Below, in pieces: positions 22,826 through 32,159 of a DNA stretch of 64,000 bases. The stretch is from a virus. Every line of letters starts with the position of its first letter. Position 1 is the first letter of the stretch. The stretch spans positions 1 through 64,000 of IMG/VR virus record IMGVR_UViG_3300010149_005285. One strand, 5' to 3'. The notes below the pieces were generated by a model. The model saw nothing but the letters and a program-made list of their open reading frames with translations, made no database searches and had not been told where the DNA came from. Both the position numbers and the translations under genes were made by a program.

Positions 22826-23005
22826 ATGTCATTTAGACACTCAACAGAAGACATAAAGAACAAAGTCAAGGTAATCCTTGACAAATTGGAATTTCTTTCC
22901 GAAGCAGAAGTATTGCCTGAAACAGACAATGGAACTAAACAATACCTAATCGACGACATTAGAGCTTTGGCGAGGGACATTGCTAACGATTCCGAGAATA
23001 ATTAA
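22826..23005 (+). CDS. Small helical hypothetical protein (59 aa)
   Basis: I placed the start at ATG 22826, eight bases after GGAGG; an in-frame ATG at 22811 overlaps that ribosome site. The product is acidic and helical. It precedes a small membrane protein and the endolysin, so it may be linked to lysis timing. No family recognised. Confidence 0.6.
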   Translation: MSFRHSTEDIKNKVKVILDKLEFLSEAEVLPETDNGTKQYLIDDIRALARDIANDSENN

Positions 23006-23036
23006 GTTAGCAAACTATTATAAAAAGGAGATCATT

Positions 23037-23204
23037 ATGATTGAATGGATTAAAGATAGACTAAGCGAGCGTACATCATGGGATGGCGGAGCATTAATTG
23101 CAGTAGGTGTTATTACACTTTTCTTCAGTGCTCTTATTCCTGTTAATATGCTAGCATGGGCAGCTATAATTTATGGCGCCTGGACACTTCTAAAGAGTGA
23201 GTAA
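23037..23204 (+). CDS. Small two-helix membrane protein, holin candidate (55 aa)
   Basis: Strong AAGGAG site. The protein has a charged N-terminus (MIEWIKDRLSERTSW) and two closely spaced hydrophobic helices (about residues 18-32 and 36-52) ending in a charged KSE. It lies six bases before the endolysin gene, the usual place of a holin. Holins share no sequence motif, so this is by size, topology and position. Confidence 0.55.
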   Translation: MIEWIKDRLSERTSWDGGALIAVGVITLFFSALIPVNMLAWAAIIYGAWTLLKSE

Positions 23205-23210
23205 TTATAC

Positions 23211-24038
23211 ATGCAATTTGATTTTAAAGTAGAACATGTAGCAGAGCTCCTTCCACGTGTTGATGCTAGTGAATGGCACAACGCGATGGTTAGAGTCCTG
23301 CCAAAATGGAACATTGATACCGTAGATAGAGTAGCTGGGTTTATTGCTCAGACAGCTCATGAATCTGCTGGTTACACTGTTTTATCTGAAAATCTTAACT
23401 ATAGTTCAGACGCATTAGATAAGATTTTTCCAAAGTACTTTAAGCGAGCTGGAAGAGATGCTCGCGATTACCACAGACAACCTGAAAAAATTGCAAACGT
23501 AATTTATGCAAATAGAATGGAAAATGGTGATACAGAAAGTGGAGATGGCTGGCGTTTTAGAGGCGGCGGTATTCTTCAACTAACTGGTAGACACAACTAT
23601 TCTATGTTTGGTGAAGCTGAAGGTATGACTCCCAATGAAGCAACAGAATTTGTTCGTACACCTATTGGTGCATTAGCAAGTGCTTGTTGGTTTTGGGATA
23701 GTAACAACATTAATCGTTATTGCGACAATCAAGACATTGTTGGAATGACTAAACGTATTAATGGTGGTACAATTGGACTTGAAGATCGAAAGCATCATTA
23801 TGCTCATGCGTTAGAGGTGCTTGGTGGTCATTATGAACCACGAGAAACATATGAAACTGTACGTAAAGGTAGCAGAGGAAATACTGTAAGAAAATTACAG
23901 GAAGCCTTAGGTACTGGTGCAGATGGCATATTTGGTTCTGGAACGGAAGTAAAGTTAAAGGAATGGCAACAAGCAAACGGTCTGGTAGCAGACGGTATTG
24001 CTGGTCCTAACACTTTAGCAAAACTACTTGGCTCATAA
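23211..24038 (+). CDS. Endolysin: GH19 chitinase-like lysozyme with peptidoglycan-binding domain
   Basis: Cuts the glycan strands of the cell wall for lysis. The N-terminal catalytic domain (about residues 1-195) has the GH19-type AQTAHESAGY with the catalytic Glu and FRGGGILQLTGRHNY. The C-terminal part (205-275) is a peptidoglycan-binding domain 1 repeat (VRKLQEALGTGADGIFGSGT... KLKEWQ). No signal peptide, so a holin is needed; a candidate is just upstream. The spanin genes are separate at 30721. Confidence 0.93.
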   Translation: MQFDFKVEHVAELLPRVDASEWHNAMVRVLPKWNIDTVDRVAGFIAQTAHESAGYTVLSENLNYSSDALDKIFPKYFKRAGRDARDYHRQPEKIANVIYANRMENGDTESGDGWRFRGGGILQLTGRHNYSMFGEAEGMTPNEATEFVRTPIGALASACWFWDSNNINRYCDNQDIVGMTKRINGGTIGLEDRKHHYAHALEVLGGHYEPRETYETVRKGSRGNTVRKLQEALGTGADGIFGSGTEVKLKEWQQANGLVADGIAGPNTLAKLLGS

Positions 24039-24056
24039 CTTACTACTAAGGGTTTA

Positions 24057-25298
24057 TTGGACGTGAAAGACGATAATGATTTGCAACGAGAACAAGGAAT
24101 CTATAAAGAGTATTCTAAAGTAGAACATGGCAAAGCATGGTGTCCTATACCTTTTAACGCTATAAGTTTTCACCCAACAGGTGTATTAACCCGTTGTATG
24201 ATGAGTGATGTACCTATGGGTGAAGACTTTGATAGTGAAGAAATGCAAAAACTTCGTACTGATATGCTTAACGGCATTTGGGATAAAGAAGGTTGCATTA
24301 ATTGCCTTAAGAAAGAAGAACAAGGCAACATAAGTCAAAGACAAAAATGGTTACAACGTAACCCACAAGATTTCAAAAACACAGATGGATATATAAATCC
24401 AAAAGTAACAGGTAATCCTGTTAATCATATGTTTATCAACTACAGTAATATTTGTAATTTTAAATGTAGAATGTGTAGCCCAGGATATAGTAATAGTCTT
24501 ATTCCAGAGCATAAACATCTAAATACACTTGGACTAGGTAGAAAAGTTAAACCAGAAATTATCAAAAATAGAAATTTCATTAATACATACTTAAAAGAGA
24601 ATCCAGAAAAATTAGATAGTTTGTCAAGTATATGGATTACAGGCGGCGAACCGTTTATGGATGATAATTGTTTTGAGCTTATGGACATATTAAATGAATA
24701 TGATAAGTCATTTGATATGGATGTTGTAATTACTACAAATGGATCTAAAGTAGATCTTAATAAATTACAAAAGTTTGAGAATTTAAAATGGTTTGAACTT
24801 GATTTAAGTATTGATGCACCAAGCAAGATGTTTGAATATATGCGTAGTGATGGGTTATGGAAATGGGAACAGATGCGTAGCTTAATAGATGATCTAATGC
24901 ATTTTAAAAAACAGAATGACAGTTGGTTCAATATGTGCTATAATTCTAGCATTCAAGCATATAATTTTGACACAGTAGTTGAATTTAACGAATTATGCAA
25001 AGAAGCAGGTGCATTAAACAATACAAGGATGTTAATATTTCCTGAACATTTAAGATTAAATGTACTACCGTTAGATATTCGTATGCAAGAATATGAAAAA
25101 ATAAAAGATTATAAAGTGGTAAATGACCCAAGGTTTCAAAGAACATTTGATGATGTACTTAAAAACTTACAGGCACCGCAAGCAAGAAAAGAAATGGTAG
25201 ACAAGTTTAAAATATTTACAAAAGCACAAGATAAATACAGAAACAAAACAATGCTTGATTATCACAAAACATTAGGTAACTTTATATATAATGAATAA
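24057..25298 (+). CDS. Radical SAM protein with N-terminal twitch/SPASM-like cysteines
   Basis: A [4Fe-4S] enzyme that generates radicals from AdoMet. The cluster motif CxxxCxxC is at Cys133, Cys137 and Cys140 (NICNFKCRMC), followed by a GGEPF motif near residue 198. Before the barrel lie Cys29, Cys47, Cys80 and Cys83, which may hold an extra cluster, in the reverse of the usual SPASM order. Start is TTG 24057 or GTG 24063, both after AAGGG. It is about as long as, and clearly paralogous to, the next gene. Substrate unknown. Confidence 0.85.
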   Translation: MDVKDDNDLQREQGIYKEYSKVEHGKAWCPIPFNAISFHPTGVLTRCMMSDVPMGEDFDSEEMQKLRTDMLNGIWDKEGCINCLKKEEQGNISQRQKWLQRNPQDFKNTDGYINPKVTGNPVNHMFINYSNICNFKCRMCSPGYSNSLIPEHKHLNTLGLGRKVKPEIIKNRNFINTYLKENPEKLDSLSSIWITGGEPFMDDNCFELMDILNEYDKSFDMDVVITTNGSKVDLNKLQKFENLKWFELDLSIDAPSKMFEYMRSDGLWKWEQMRSLIDDLMHFKKQNDSWFNMCYNSSIQAYNFDTVVEFNELCKEAGALNNTRMLIFPEHLRLNVLPLDIRMQEYEKIKDYKVVNDPRFQRTFDDVLKNLQAPQARKEMVDKFKIFTKAQDKYRNKTMLDYHKTLGNFIYNE

Positions 25299-26583
25299 CC
25301 CAACAGATATAAACAAAGATAAATTTATTATACCTGCAGAAGACATTGTTACTAAAGTAGTAGAAGATGATAACTGGAAAAACCTTCATAGTAAGAGTTG
25401 GTGTCCAGTTCCTTTTAATACTATTAGTTGGCATCCGTCTGGCGTAGTAAGTCGTTGTATGATGAGCGATGACGATATGGGAGAAAGCCACGACAGTAAA
25501 GAAATGCAATCATTACGTCAAAATATGCTTGACGGTAAATGGGATACTTATGGATGTACCAACTGTTTAAATAGAGAAAAGAATGGACAAAAAAGTCAAC
25601 GTATGAATTGGCTTGGAAAAAGTATGATGGATCAGCTAGGAAATCCTGAACCATATCGTACTCCACAATTAAAAGGAAATAAAATAAGTCACTTATTTGT
25701 AAACTTCAGTAACGTATGTAATTTTAAATGTAGAATGTGTAGTCCAAATTATAGTAATAGTTTGATACCTGAAGCTAAACATATGAATAGTAAGTTTCCT
25801 AGAGAATACAAAAAGTTTCAATGGGCTAATCCAAAAAACTTTAATAGTATTATTCCTTACTTAGAAAACAATCCAAAAGTATTAAAAGGTATTAGAAGTA
25901 TTTGGATGACAGGTGGTGAGCCATTTATGGATGATAGTCCATACAGATTAATGGAACTTATTGAAGAATTTGGACATCCAGAAAAAATTAAAATGGTTAT
26001 TACTACTAATGGATCTAAACTAGATGTAAGTAGATTAGGTGCATTTGAAAAATTAAAAAAACTTACACTTGATATTAGCATCGATGCCGCAGGACCTATG
26101 TTTGAATATATGCGTAGTAATAGAGTATTTACATGGAGTCAAATGGAAGAACAATGTGGGAAATTATCTAAGTTCTCACAAGAGAACAAATGGTTTGGAA
26201 TACAAATTAATGCCAGCTATCAAATATTTAATTATGACAATACACTAGACTTTTTAGATTTTGTATATGATCATAAAGCTGATAGTAATTTAAGATTAGT
26301 TGTGTTTCCAAAACATCTAAGAGCAGGTAACTTACCAGATTCGTATAAAAAAGATGCACATAACATTATTAATAAAGCAGAATTAAGATATCACAATAAA
26401 GATGTACACAATATTAGAACACTTAATGATATGCGAAGAGCCCTTGATACTAAAGAACATCACTTAACAGTATTTCAAGAGTTAGTACGTGAACAAGATA
26501 AATTTAGAGAAATATATTTACATGAATATCATGAGGTATTAGCAGAAATAATTTACGGACCAAAACAACCATGCCTGTTTTAG
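25291..26583 (+). CDS. Radical SAM protein, paralogue of the upstream gene
   Basis: Overlaps the previous gene by eight bases and repeats its layout: SWCPVPFNTISWHPSGVVSRC near residues 37-56, CTNC near 89-92, cluster motif Cys143, Cys147, Cys150 (NVCNFKCRMC), and TGGEPFMDD. The pair arose by tandem duplication and is cotranscribed, so the two may work together or on related targets. Target unknown; peptide or protein modification is usual for SPASM/twitch enzymes. Confidence 0.85.
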   Translation: MNNPTDINKDKFIIPAEDIVTKVVEDDNWKNLHSKSWCPVPFNTISWHPSGVVSRCMMSDDDMGESHDSKEMQSLRQNMLDGKWDTYGCTNCLNREKNGQKSQRMNWLGKSMMDQLGNPEPYRTPQLKGNKISHLFVNFSNVCNFKCRMCSPNYSNSLIPEAKHMNSKFPREYKKFQWANPKNFNSIIPYLENNPKVLKGIRSIWMTGGEPFMDDSPYRLMELIEEFGHPEKIKMVITTNGSKLDVSRLGAFEKLKKLTLDISIDAAGPMFEYMRSNRVFTWSQMEEQCGKLSKFSQENKWFGIQINASYQIFNYDNTLDFLDFVYDHKADSNLRLVVFPKHLRAGNLPDSYKKDAHNIINKAELRYHNKDVHNIRTLNDMRRALDTKEHHLTVFQELVREQDKFREIYLHEYHEVLAEIIYGPKQPCLF

Positions 26584-27308
26584 AAAGACCAAAACCAGAA
26601 GCTTACTCATTAATATATCCATCTGGATTACCAGGAGAATTTATTTCATGGCTTATTCAATGTCATGAAGGATTTCCACGTATTCCTGATATGGATTTAA
26701 GAAAAGATAATCCTACTGGCACAGATGCACTAGGACATCAAGGAAGAAGTTGGCGTCCAGAAACTTTTCATTGTGAAAATAGATTTGGTGATAAATGGAC
26801 AAATGAAGCACACCCATTTGATGATCAAATAGAAGCAGCATTAAGACAAGGAATAGGTGATTTTACAAAGATTGTTTTTAAACTTAATCCATATCATTAT
26901 TTAAATTATGCATTATCTAGATTTGATTTAATACATACAGAAGATACAAATATAAAAGCACATATAGTACTTGATTGTGATCAGGAAGATTTAGCAGATA
27001 TGTTTGCAGTATGTGTAGGAGTCCGAGATGACTTACCTTATCAAAGGTCAATTGCGCCAGATACATGGCATCTTGCACAACCTTTAAAATTTAAAGACCA
27101 TTATGAAGAATATGTACATTATAAGATGGAATTTGAAGCAAAAGGTATAGCGGTACATAAAATTGACGTAGGACAAATATTTAGACAGAAGCCAATGGAA
27201 TATTACAGATTATGTGATATTATTGGATCACCGCCATTACCTGATTGGAGAAAAAAGGTACAGATTTATTCAGATATGCTATTTGATGGAATACAAATTC
27301 CTGATTGA
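26571..27308 (+). CDS. Hypothetical protein, possibly sulfotransferase-like
   Basis: Overlaps the radical-SAM gene by 13 bases. The N-terminal SLIYPSGLPGEFISWLI resembles the PAPS-binding loop of sulfotransferases, and the length (245 aa) fits, but I cannot confirm the fold. The conserved-looking C-terminal YYRLCDIIGSPPLPDWRK also recalls sulfotransferase ends. Cotranscription with two radical-SAM enzymes suggests a shared modification pathway. Confidence 0.5.
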   Translation: MPVLERPKPEAYSLIYPSGLPGEFISWLIQCHEGFPRIPDMDLRKDNPTGTDALGHQGRSWRPETFHCENRFGDKWTNEAHPFDDQIEAALRQGIGDFTKIVFKLNPYHYLNYALSRFDLIHTEDTNIKAHIVLDCDQEDLADMFAVCVGVRDDLPYQRSIAPDTWHLAQPLKFKDHYEEYVHYKMEFEAKGIAVHKIDVGQIFRQKPMEYYRLCDIIGSPPLPDWRKKVQIYSDMLFDGIQIPD

Positions 27309-27333
27309 CAAATAGGTAAATTTACGCTATACT
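27305..27333 (+). promoter_or_regulatory. Sigma70-like promoter
   Basis: TTGACA (27305-27310) begins within the stop region of the previous gene; after 17 bases comes TATACT (27328-27333). It drives the genes at 27367 and 27807. Confidence 0.85.
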
Positions 27334-27366
27334 GTAAGAACAATTAATTTACTTTGGAGCGTAAAT

Positions 27367-27807
27367 ATGAGTATGCATCTTGTTGGTCCATATATGACCA
27401 CAACAAATTATAATCGTAAGAAAAAGCAGAAAAAATTATCTGCATCGCAAGAAGAAAAACTAAAAATACAATGGCGACAACATAATAAAGATTGTCGTAA
27501 AAGACATATTCATTCAGCACAGTTTGAGAAATTTGAAGACTTTGTTGCGTATGTTAATGGTACATACAAAGCACCAAAACGAGATTACAAACCTACTTCA
27601 TACGAACCACCAAAACTTAATAGAGAAACACCTAACTATCCTAGTCTTAGTAATAATATAGGTGGTTCAACTGCAAAGAAAGAATCTATGAAATACACAG
27701 GTGAGCGTAAACTTGTAGGCATTGCTACAATGCATAAGAGTAACATGGTTCCTATTTTTGAAGATAACAAAGAAGAAGCAATTGAGATTGCTAGAATGAG
27801 GCGTTAA
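27367..27807 (+). CDS. Conserved T4-like marine phage protein (146 aa)
   Basis: Begins MSMHLVGPYMTTTNYNRKKKQKK, a start I associate with a conserved protein of T4-like cyanophages. Basic N-terminus, disordered proline-rich middle (about residues 65-90), and a short C-terminal domain. Expressed from a consensus host promoter. Function unknown. Confidence 0.7.
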   Translation: MSMHLVGPYMTTTNYNRKKKQKKLSASQEEKLKIQWRQHNKDCRKRHIHSAQFEKFEDFVAYVNGTYKAPKRDYKPTSYEPPKLNRETPNYPSLSNNIGGSTAKKESMKYTGERKLVGIATMHKSNMVPIFEDNKEEAIEIARMRR

Positions 27808-28115
27808 TGGAACATGTATGGTCAGTAACTATTAAAGGCAAAAATGATTGTGTTGTATTAACTGAATTTGAAGCAATGCAAGTGAAGATGAAGTTTATGC
27901 CAGATATTGAAATGTTTAATATGACTGAAAGGCATGGATTAAAGCCCGAATTTTTACACAAAGAAGAACGTCAGCAATACTATCCACAAGAACATGAAAA
28001 TTGGATATGGAATGGTCCATTGCCACAACCTCCTTATCAAAAAGGGGTAGGACCAGGACAATTTGGTGGAGCCGCTAAAATGGTATGGAATTTTGACGAT
28101 TTAATGGCAATGTAG
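27807..28115 (+). CDS. Conserved hypothetical protein (102 aa)
   Basis: TAATG overlap with the upstream gene. Beta-rich first half, then a proline- and glycine-rich tail (PLPQPPYQKGVGPGQFGG). Not recognised. Confidence 0.65.
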   Translation: MEHVWSVTIKGKNDCVVLTEFEAMQVKMKFMPDIEMFNMTERHGLKPEFLHKEERQQYYPQEHENWIWNGPLPQPPYQKGVGPGQFGGAAKMVWNFDDLMAM

Positions 28116-28151
28116 TTATAAAATAAATCCACAAAAAAATGCAATTTATGG

Positions 28152-28180
28152 TTGACTTCTTAACCAAGATGTCTTATAAT
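28152..28180 (+). promoter_or_regulatory. Sigma70-like promoter
   Basis: TTGACT (28152-28157), 17 bases, TATAAT (28175-28180). The CCAAGATGTCTTAT spacer is nearly the same as in the promoter at 2089. Confidence 0.85.
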
Positions 28181-28212
28181 ATATACATAATCAGAAACAA
28201 AGTAGAGATAGA

Positions 28213-28794
28213 ATGAATAATAAGATAATTTTGACCGATGCAGATGGTGTACTTCTCGATTGGGAAACAGACTTTAATAAATGGATGGCTACACAGGGCT
28301 ATAGTAAAAAAGTTGACAATGTATACGAAATGGAAATAGCATACGGAATGAGTAAGTTCCGATGTAAAAAACTTGTAAAACAATTTAATAGTAGTGCTTG
28401 GGTACGATACTTACAACCTTTTCGAGATGCACGAAGCGGTGTAGCACATTTAGTAGAAGCTGGATATAAGTTTCATTGCATTACATCATTGAGCTTAGAT
28501 AAAAATGCCGCTAAACTACGAAAGCGAAATTTAGAAGCTATTTTTGGTAAAGATGTATTTGAAGAAGTTATTTGTTTAGATACAGGTGCTGATAAAGATG
28601 ATGCACTTGCAGAATATAAAAATAGTGAATTATATTGGATTGAAGATAAAACAGTTAATGCTAACTTAGGAGCTAAGTTAGGTCTAAAAAGTTTGCTCAT
28701 TAATCATACTCATAATGAGACACAAGATACGGTAGACGGTGTTGTGCGAGTAGGCAATTGGGCACAGATAGTTGACATTATTGTCAACGATTAA
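28213..28794 (+). CDS. HAD-superfamily hydrolase
   Basis: A phosphatase-type HAD fold: motif I TDADGVLLDW (Asp9, Asp11), motif II in CITSLSLD, and an acidic motif near LYWIEDKTVN. A small helical cap lies between. Expressed alone from a host-type promoter. Possible roles include nucleotide or sugar-phosphate dephosphorylation. A second HAD-like phosphatase with a leader N-terminus is at 52618. Confidence 0.85.
   Translation: MNNKIILTDADGVLLDWETDFNKWMATQGYSKKVDNVYEMEIAYGMSKFRCKKLVKQFNSSAWVRYLQPFRDARSGVAHLVEAGYKFHCITSLSLDKNAAKLRKRNLEAIFGKDVFEEVICLDTGADKDDALAEYKNSELYWIEDKTVNANLGAKLGLKSLLINHTHNETQDTVDGVVRVGNWAQIVDIIVND
28771..28788. terminator. Inverted repeat between convergent genes
   Basis: GTTGACA (28771-28777) and TGTCAAC (28782-28788) form a perfect 7-bp hairpin at the end of the HAD gene, seven bases before the end of reverse-strand phoH. 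It may terminate in both directions, though a T run is short. Confidence 0.45.
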
Positions 28795-29538
28795 TTAGTC
28801 TTCGTCACCGTAAATTGTAAGAACTTCAGTAACAGCAATATGTCTTTCGACGTCTGTTTTTGAGAAACTAACAACGCCAATAATATTACTACCTTTTTGT
28901 TCTAGTAATTTTACGAAATTTTTAAGACCGTTGTCTTCGAAACCACGGTCATGTTGTGCTAAGTCTCCTGTTACAATAATTTTTGAATTCTCGCCAATAC
29001 GAGTAAGTAACATCTTCATTTGAGATGGTGTCGCATTTTGCATTTCGTCTGCTATAATCCAAGAATTCTTAAAAGTTCTACCACGCATATAAGCTAGTGG
29101 TGCAATTTCGATTACATTATCTGCAATCATTCCTTCAATGGTTTGTGGTGACCAGTATTCTTCCATTACGTCGAATATAGGTCTTGTCCAAGGTGCCATT
29201 TTTTCTACTAAGGTTCCAGGTAAGAAACCGTGTTGTTCATCAACTGATACAGCTGGTCTTGTAATAACAATTTTTTCGCATAAGCCAGTATTGAACGCAT
29301 CAATGGCAGCCAGTACACCAAGTAATGTTTTACCTGTACCTGCTGGTCCCATTGCAAAGACAATATTTTTTTTGTTATCGTCTAATAATTCGCAGTAATC
29401 TTCTTGTGCTATATTACGTGGCACAATTGTTACATGCTTTTTACGTTGTCTGTGTGTGTTTACGTGAATTACATTACTGTGATCGTTGTAATGTTGTTGA
29501 TGTTGTTGTTTTTTTGTTTTTCGAGCTCGTTTAGCCAT
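28795..29538 (-). CDS. phoH: PhoH-like ATPase
   Basis: A P-loop ATPase widespread in marine phages. Walker A is AMGPAGTGKT (about residues 77-86) and Walker B WIIADEMQNATPSQM, followed by TGDLAQHD. Bacterial PhoH2-type proteins unwind and cut RNA, so a role in RNA turnover is possible. Start ATG 29538 has an AGGAGT site; a longer form from 29604 would need an unnatural N-terminus. The N-terminal 45 residues are basic and His/Gln-rich. Confidence 0.93.
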   Translation of the reverse strand: MAKRARKTKKQQHQQHYNDHSNVIHVNTHRQRKKHVTIVPRNIAQEDYCELLDDNKKNIVFAMGPAGTGKTLLGVLAAIDAFNTGLCEKIVITRPAVSVDEQHGFLPGTLVEKMAPWTRPIFDVMEEYWSPQTIEGMIADNVIEIAPLAYMRGRTFKNSWIIADEMQNATPSQMKMLLTRIGENSKIIVTGDLAQHDRGFEDNGLKNFVKLLEQKGSNIIGVVSFSKTDVERHIAVTEVLTIYGDED

Positions 29539-29626
29539 TATAACTCCTATTTGGGTAAGAGGCCCATTTGCCTGCTCAAAAGTATTTAACAAAAAGTAGT
29601 ACATATTAACGCAGTAGATAACAAAC

Positions 29627-29655
29627 TTGACATGAAGATATATCTGTCATAAATA
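29627..29655 (+). promoter_or_regulatory. Sigma70-like promoter with late-like -10
   Basis: TTGACA (29627-29632), 17 bases, TAAATA (29650-29655). The -10 also reads CATAAATA, so both polymerase forms might use it. Confidence 0.7.
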
Positions 29656-29681
29656 AGTATAAGACAAAGGAATAATTAATT

Positions 29682-30200
29682 ATGGATCAAAATTATATAT
29701 TAGATACACTAAAAGCAAACGCTAATAGAGACAGTGCCTTAGAAACTCTTATGGATATGGAACGTGTTATTGACACTTCCAATATATATGCGTATAAAAA
29801 CTGGATTGAAGGTGAAATTGTTGAAGGACCTCATATTGATAGATATTGGGCAACAATTACACTAATGTATCCACGTGATATGATGCCAGATCCGTCAGGT
29901 GCTGAAAGATTAATTAAGAATGGCTGCAAAGTGTATTATGCAGAAGACAAATTAATATCAGCGGCAAAAATTAAATCACCAGATGATATTGAACAAACAG
30001 ATGGTGCAGATGGTAAAAGACCTGGACAAACACGTGCTAAAAAAGTTATCAAACCAATTTGGCTAGTTACTTTAGTTATTCCAAGAAAACACATGGAAGA
30101 CATTGAATCAAGTAAATTACGTGTTGATGACCAAAATATCAATAGTGATGCAGTAGAACAAGCGGCTGCTGAAGAAAATAATGATGTTCAACCAGAATAA
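29682..30200 (+). CDS. Conserved hypothetical protein (172 aa)
   Basis: Soluble, with a helical N-terminus, a beta-rich middle (YWATITLMYPRDMMPDP, IKPIWLVTLVIPRKHM) and a disordered acidic tail. Such proteins stand near structural genes in marine T4-like phages. Function unknown. Confidence 0.7.
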   Translation: MDQNYILDTLKANANRDSALETLMDMERVIDTSNIYAYKNWIEGEIVEGPHIDRYWATITLMYPRDMMPDPSGAERLIKNGCKVYYAEDKLISAAKIKSPDDIEQTDGADGKRPGQTRAKKVIKPIWLVTLVIPRKHMEDIESSKLRVDDQNINSDAVEQAAAEENNDVQPE

Positions 30201-30221
30201 AAAATTTATAAGGAATAGAAA

Positions 30222-30689
30222 ATGAGTATACAAAATAATGATCTTGAAGATTTAGTTTTAACTACGTTTAGCATTGACCAATATAAAAGTAAAGTTGGAA
30301 AAGATGAAAATATTGTAGTTGTTGCTTTTGATGTCAAAGATGCAGACCCTGCAAAAGATCTAAGTCAGTTTATTGAAACAGGACATGAAGCAATTGATGT
30401 AGACTCATCTACTGGACCTGATAAAAGTGGAAACTATAAAGTGTATGTCGAGCTAGAAAGAAATAGTAAACTGTTTGACGCAGTTGATAAAATTTTAAAA
30501 GATATTACTAGAGTTGACAATACTGCCAGTAGTTTTAGGTTTATAGCTTATAAAGCTGATACACCAGCAGAGTGGAATAAAGAGAATTTCGAAAAGAGTG
30601 TTTATTCGAGTAGTTACGATTATACACTTGCTACTAATCCAGAAGCACGTCAAATTTCTGAAAGAATGAAATTCTTAAACAAATACTAG
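30222..30689 (+). CDS. Conserved hypothetical protein (155 aa)
   Basis: Follows the previous gene with an AAGGAA site. Alpha/beta protein (ENIVVVAFDVKDADP, NYKVYVELERN), no membrane segment. Its neighbours suggest cotranscription with the spanins, but function is unknown. Confidence 0.7.
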   Translation: MSIQNNDLEDLVLTTFSIDQYKSKVGKDENIVVVAFDVKDADPAKDLSQFIETGHEAIDVDSSTGPDKSGNYKVYVELERNSKLFDAVDKILKDITRVDNTASSFRFIAYKADTPAEWNKENFEKSVYSSSYDYTLATNPEARQISERMKFLNKY

Positions 30690-30720
30690 AATTGTCAAAT
30701 TTAAAGGTATAAGTAATATT

Positions 30721-31197
30721 ATGTTTACAAAATTAAAAGTCTATATTATAATGTTTGCAGCATTCGCAATGTTTGCTGGAATAGCTTATTGGTATTATCA
30801 AGATACACAAAAAGCCTTAATGCAGTACGCTCAAAATCAAGCTAAACTTGAAACTAGTTTAACTATACAAAAGTCAGCTACAGAAAGTTTACAAAATAGT
30901 TTAAAAGTTATGAGCGAAACAATTACGCAGTTAAACAAAGACTTTGCAGAAAGTAGACAAAAAACAAAAGAGTTAGAAACAATGTTCAACCAAGATAAAC
31001 AAGGAAACAAACGAGACTTTGGAGAACTTACAATAGAAGCACCAGAATATATTGAAGGACAAATTAATAAAGGATCAAATGAAGTGTTTAGATGTGTTGA
31101 ACTTTTAAGTGGACAAGAGGCCAAAGAAGGAGAAGCAGATGACAAAGAATATATTGATTGCATTACTAGCGGCAATGGCACTGACAGCATGCAGTAG
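30721..31197 (+). CDS. Inner-membrane spanin subunit (i-spanin)
   Basis: One N-terminal transmembrane helix (about residues 7-26) followed by a periplasmic coiled coil (about 30-100), the layout of Rz-type i-spanins. The o-spanin lipoprotein gene starts inside its 3' end in another frame, as in classic Rz/Rz1 pairs. Together they fuse inner and outer membranes in the last step of lysis. Assignment rests on topology and arrangement, not on sequence identity. Confidence 0.78.
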   Translation: MFTKLKVYIIMFAAFAMFAGIAYWYYQDTQKALMQYAQNQAKLETSLTIQKSATESLQNSLKVMSETITQLNKDFAESRQKTKELETMFNQDKQGNKRDFGELTIEAPEYIEGQINKGSNEVFRCVELLSGQEAKEGEADDKEYIDCITSGNGTDSMQ

Positions 31198-31492
31198 TAT
31201 ACCGCAAGCTATTAAAATTGACACTGCTCCTGTAGAGAAGCCAAAGTTAATAGTACCTAAAGTTGACAAGTATGTAGCAAGACCAATTGAATGGATAGTT
31301 ATTACTCCAGAGAATGTTGATGAAGTATTCAACAAACTTAAAGATAATAAAACTGATCTTGTACTTTATGCAGTAGTTGATGATGGGTATCAAAACCTAA
31401 CATTAAATATGGCTGATATTCTCAAGTTGCTAAAACAACAACAATCTATTATAGCGGCATATCAAAAGTACAACAATGAAGACGTTCAATAA
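31139..31492 (+). CDS. Outer-membrane spanin lipoprotein (o-spanin)
   Basis: A lipoprotein signal with lipobox LTAC (Cys18) follows a hydrophobic stretch. Start ATG 31139 has AAGGAG and lies inside the i-spanin gene, with 59 bases shared. The mature part (about 100 residues) is longer than lambda Rz1, with a C-terminal helical segment. The nested arrangement with a coiled-coil membrane protein is the strongest evidence. Confidence 0.8.
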   Translation: MTKNILIALLAAMALTACSSIPQAIKIDTAPVEKPKLIVPKVDKYVARPIEWIVITPENVDEVFNKLKDNKTDLVLYAVVDDGYQNLTLNMADILKLLKQQQSIIAAYQKYNNEDVQ

Positions 31493-32159
31493 CCCTTGGT
31501 TTATTCTAGGAGTAGAGCCAAACGCTTCTCTTAGAGAAATAAAGCAAGCATACAAAAGGTTAGCATTAAAAAATCATCCAGACAAAGGCGGAACAATTGC
31601 TGAATGGTTAAATATAAGTAAAGCATACGAAACAATCACACAACAAAAACATGTACCAATCATAAAAGCATCAGATACTAAAATGTTTAATATAGCTCTA
31701 TCTTTAAAACAACAAATAGAAGGTTTAAATGATTATATTCAAGTTGAAGATGAAGAAGAATTATTCATAAAAGTTAGCATTCCGCCTGGTGCATTAGCTG
31801 GTGATAAGTTTAAAGTTACTAATAAAGGCAAAAAATATATAATAAATGTTAAAGAATTGGCAGATAAGGTCTTTACAAGAAACGGAAATAATATTATAAT
31901 GTATAAAACATTAGATATAATTGACGTATTGAAATGTAACACATTTATTATTTTAACTCCTATGGGCGACTATTGCGAAATAGATATTCCACCAGGAACA
32001 GAAACAGGAAGTATTATCAGTGTCAAAGAGCAAGGATTATATAACCGAAAAACAAAAAAGAGAGGAAGTTTAAGAATTAATATAAAAGTAAATATTCCAC
32101 ATATAACTGACTCTAATATTAATGAATTTATAAAAAGGCTTAAAGATGACAGACATTGA
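31476..32159 (+). CDS. J-domain co-chaperone (DnaJ-like)
   Basis: The J domain occupies about residues 7-60, with the HPD motif at 34-36, and should stimulate host DnaK. The rest resembles the C-terminal substrate-binding domains of DnaJ/CbpA (FIKVSIPPGALAGDKFKVTNKG and CEIDIPPGTETGSIISVKEQG), without the zinc-finger region. It overlaps the spanin gene before it and clpA after it, joining chaperone and protease functions in one operon. Confidence 0.88.
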   Translation: MKTFNNPWFILGVEPNASLREIKQAYKRLALKNHPDKGGTIAEWLNISKAYETITQQKHVPIIKASDTKMFNIALSLKQQIEGLNDYIQVEDEEELFIKVSIPPGALAGDKFKVTNKGKKYIINVKELADKVFTRNGNNIIMYKTLDIIDVLKCNTFIILTPMGDYCEIDIPPGTETGSIISVKEQGLYNRKTKKRGSLRINIKVNIPHITDSNINEFIKRLKDDRH

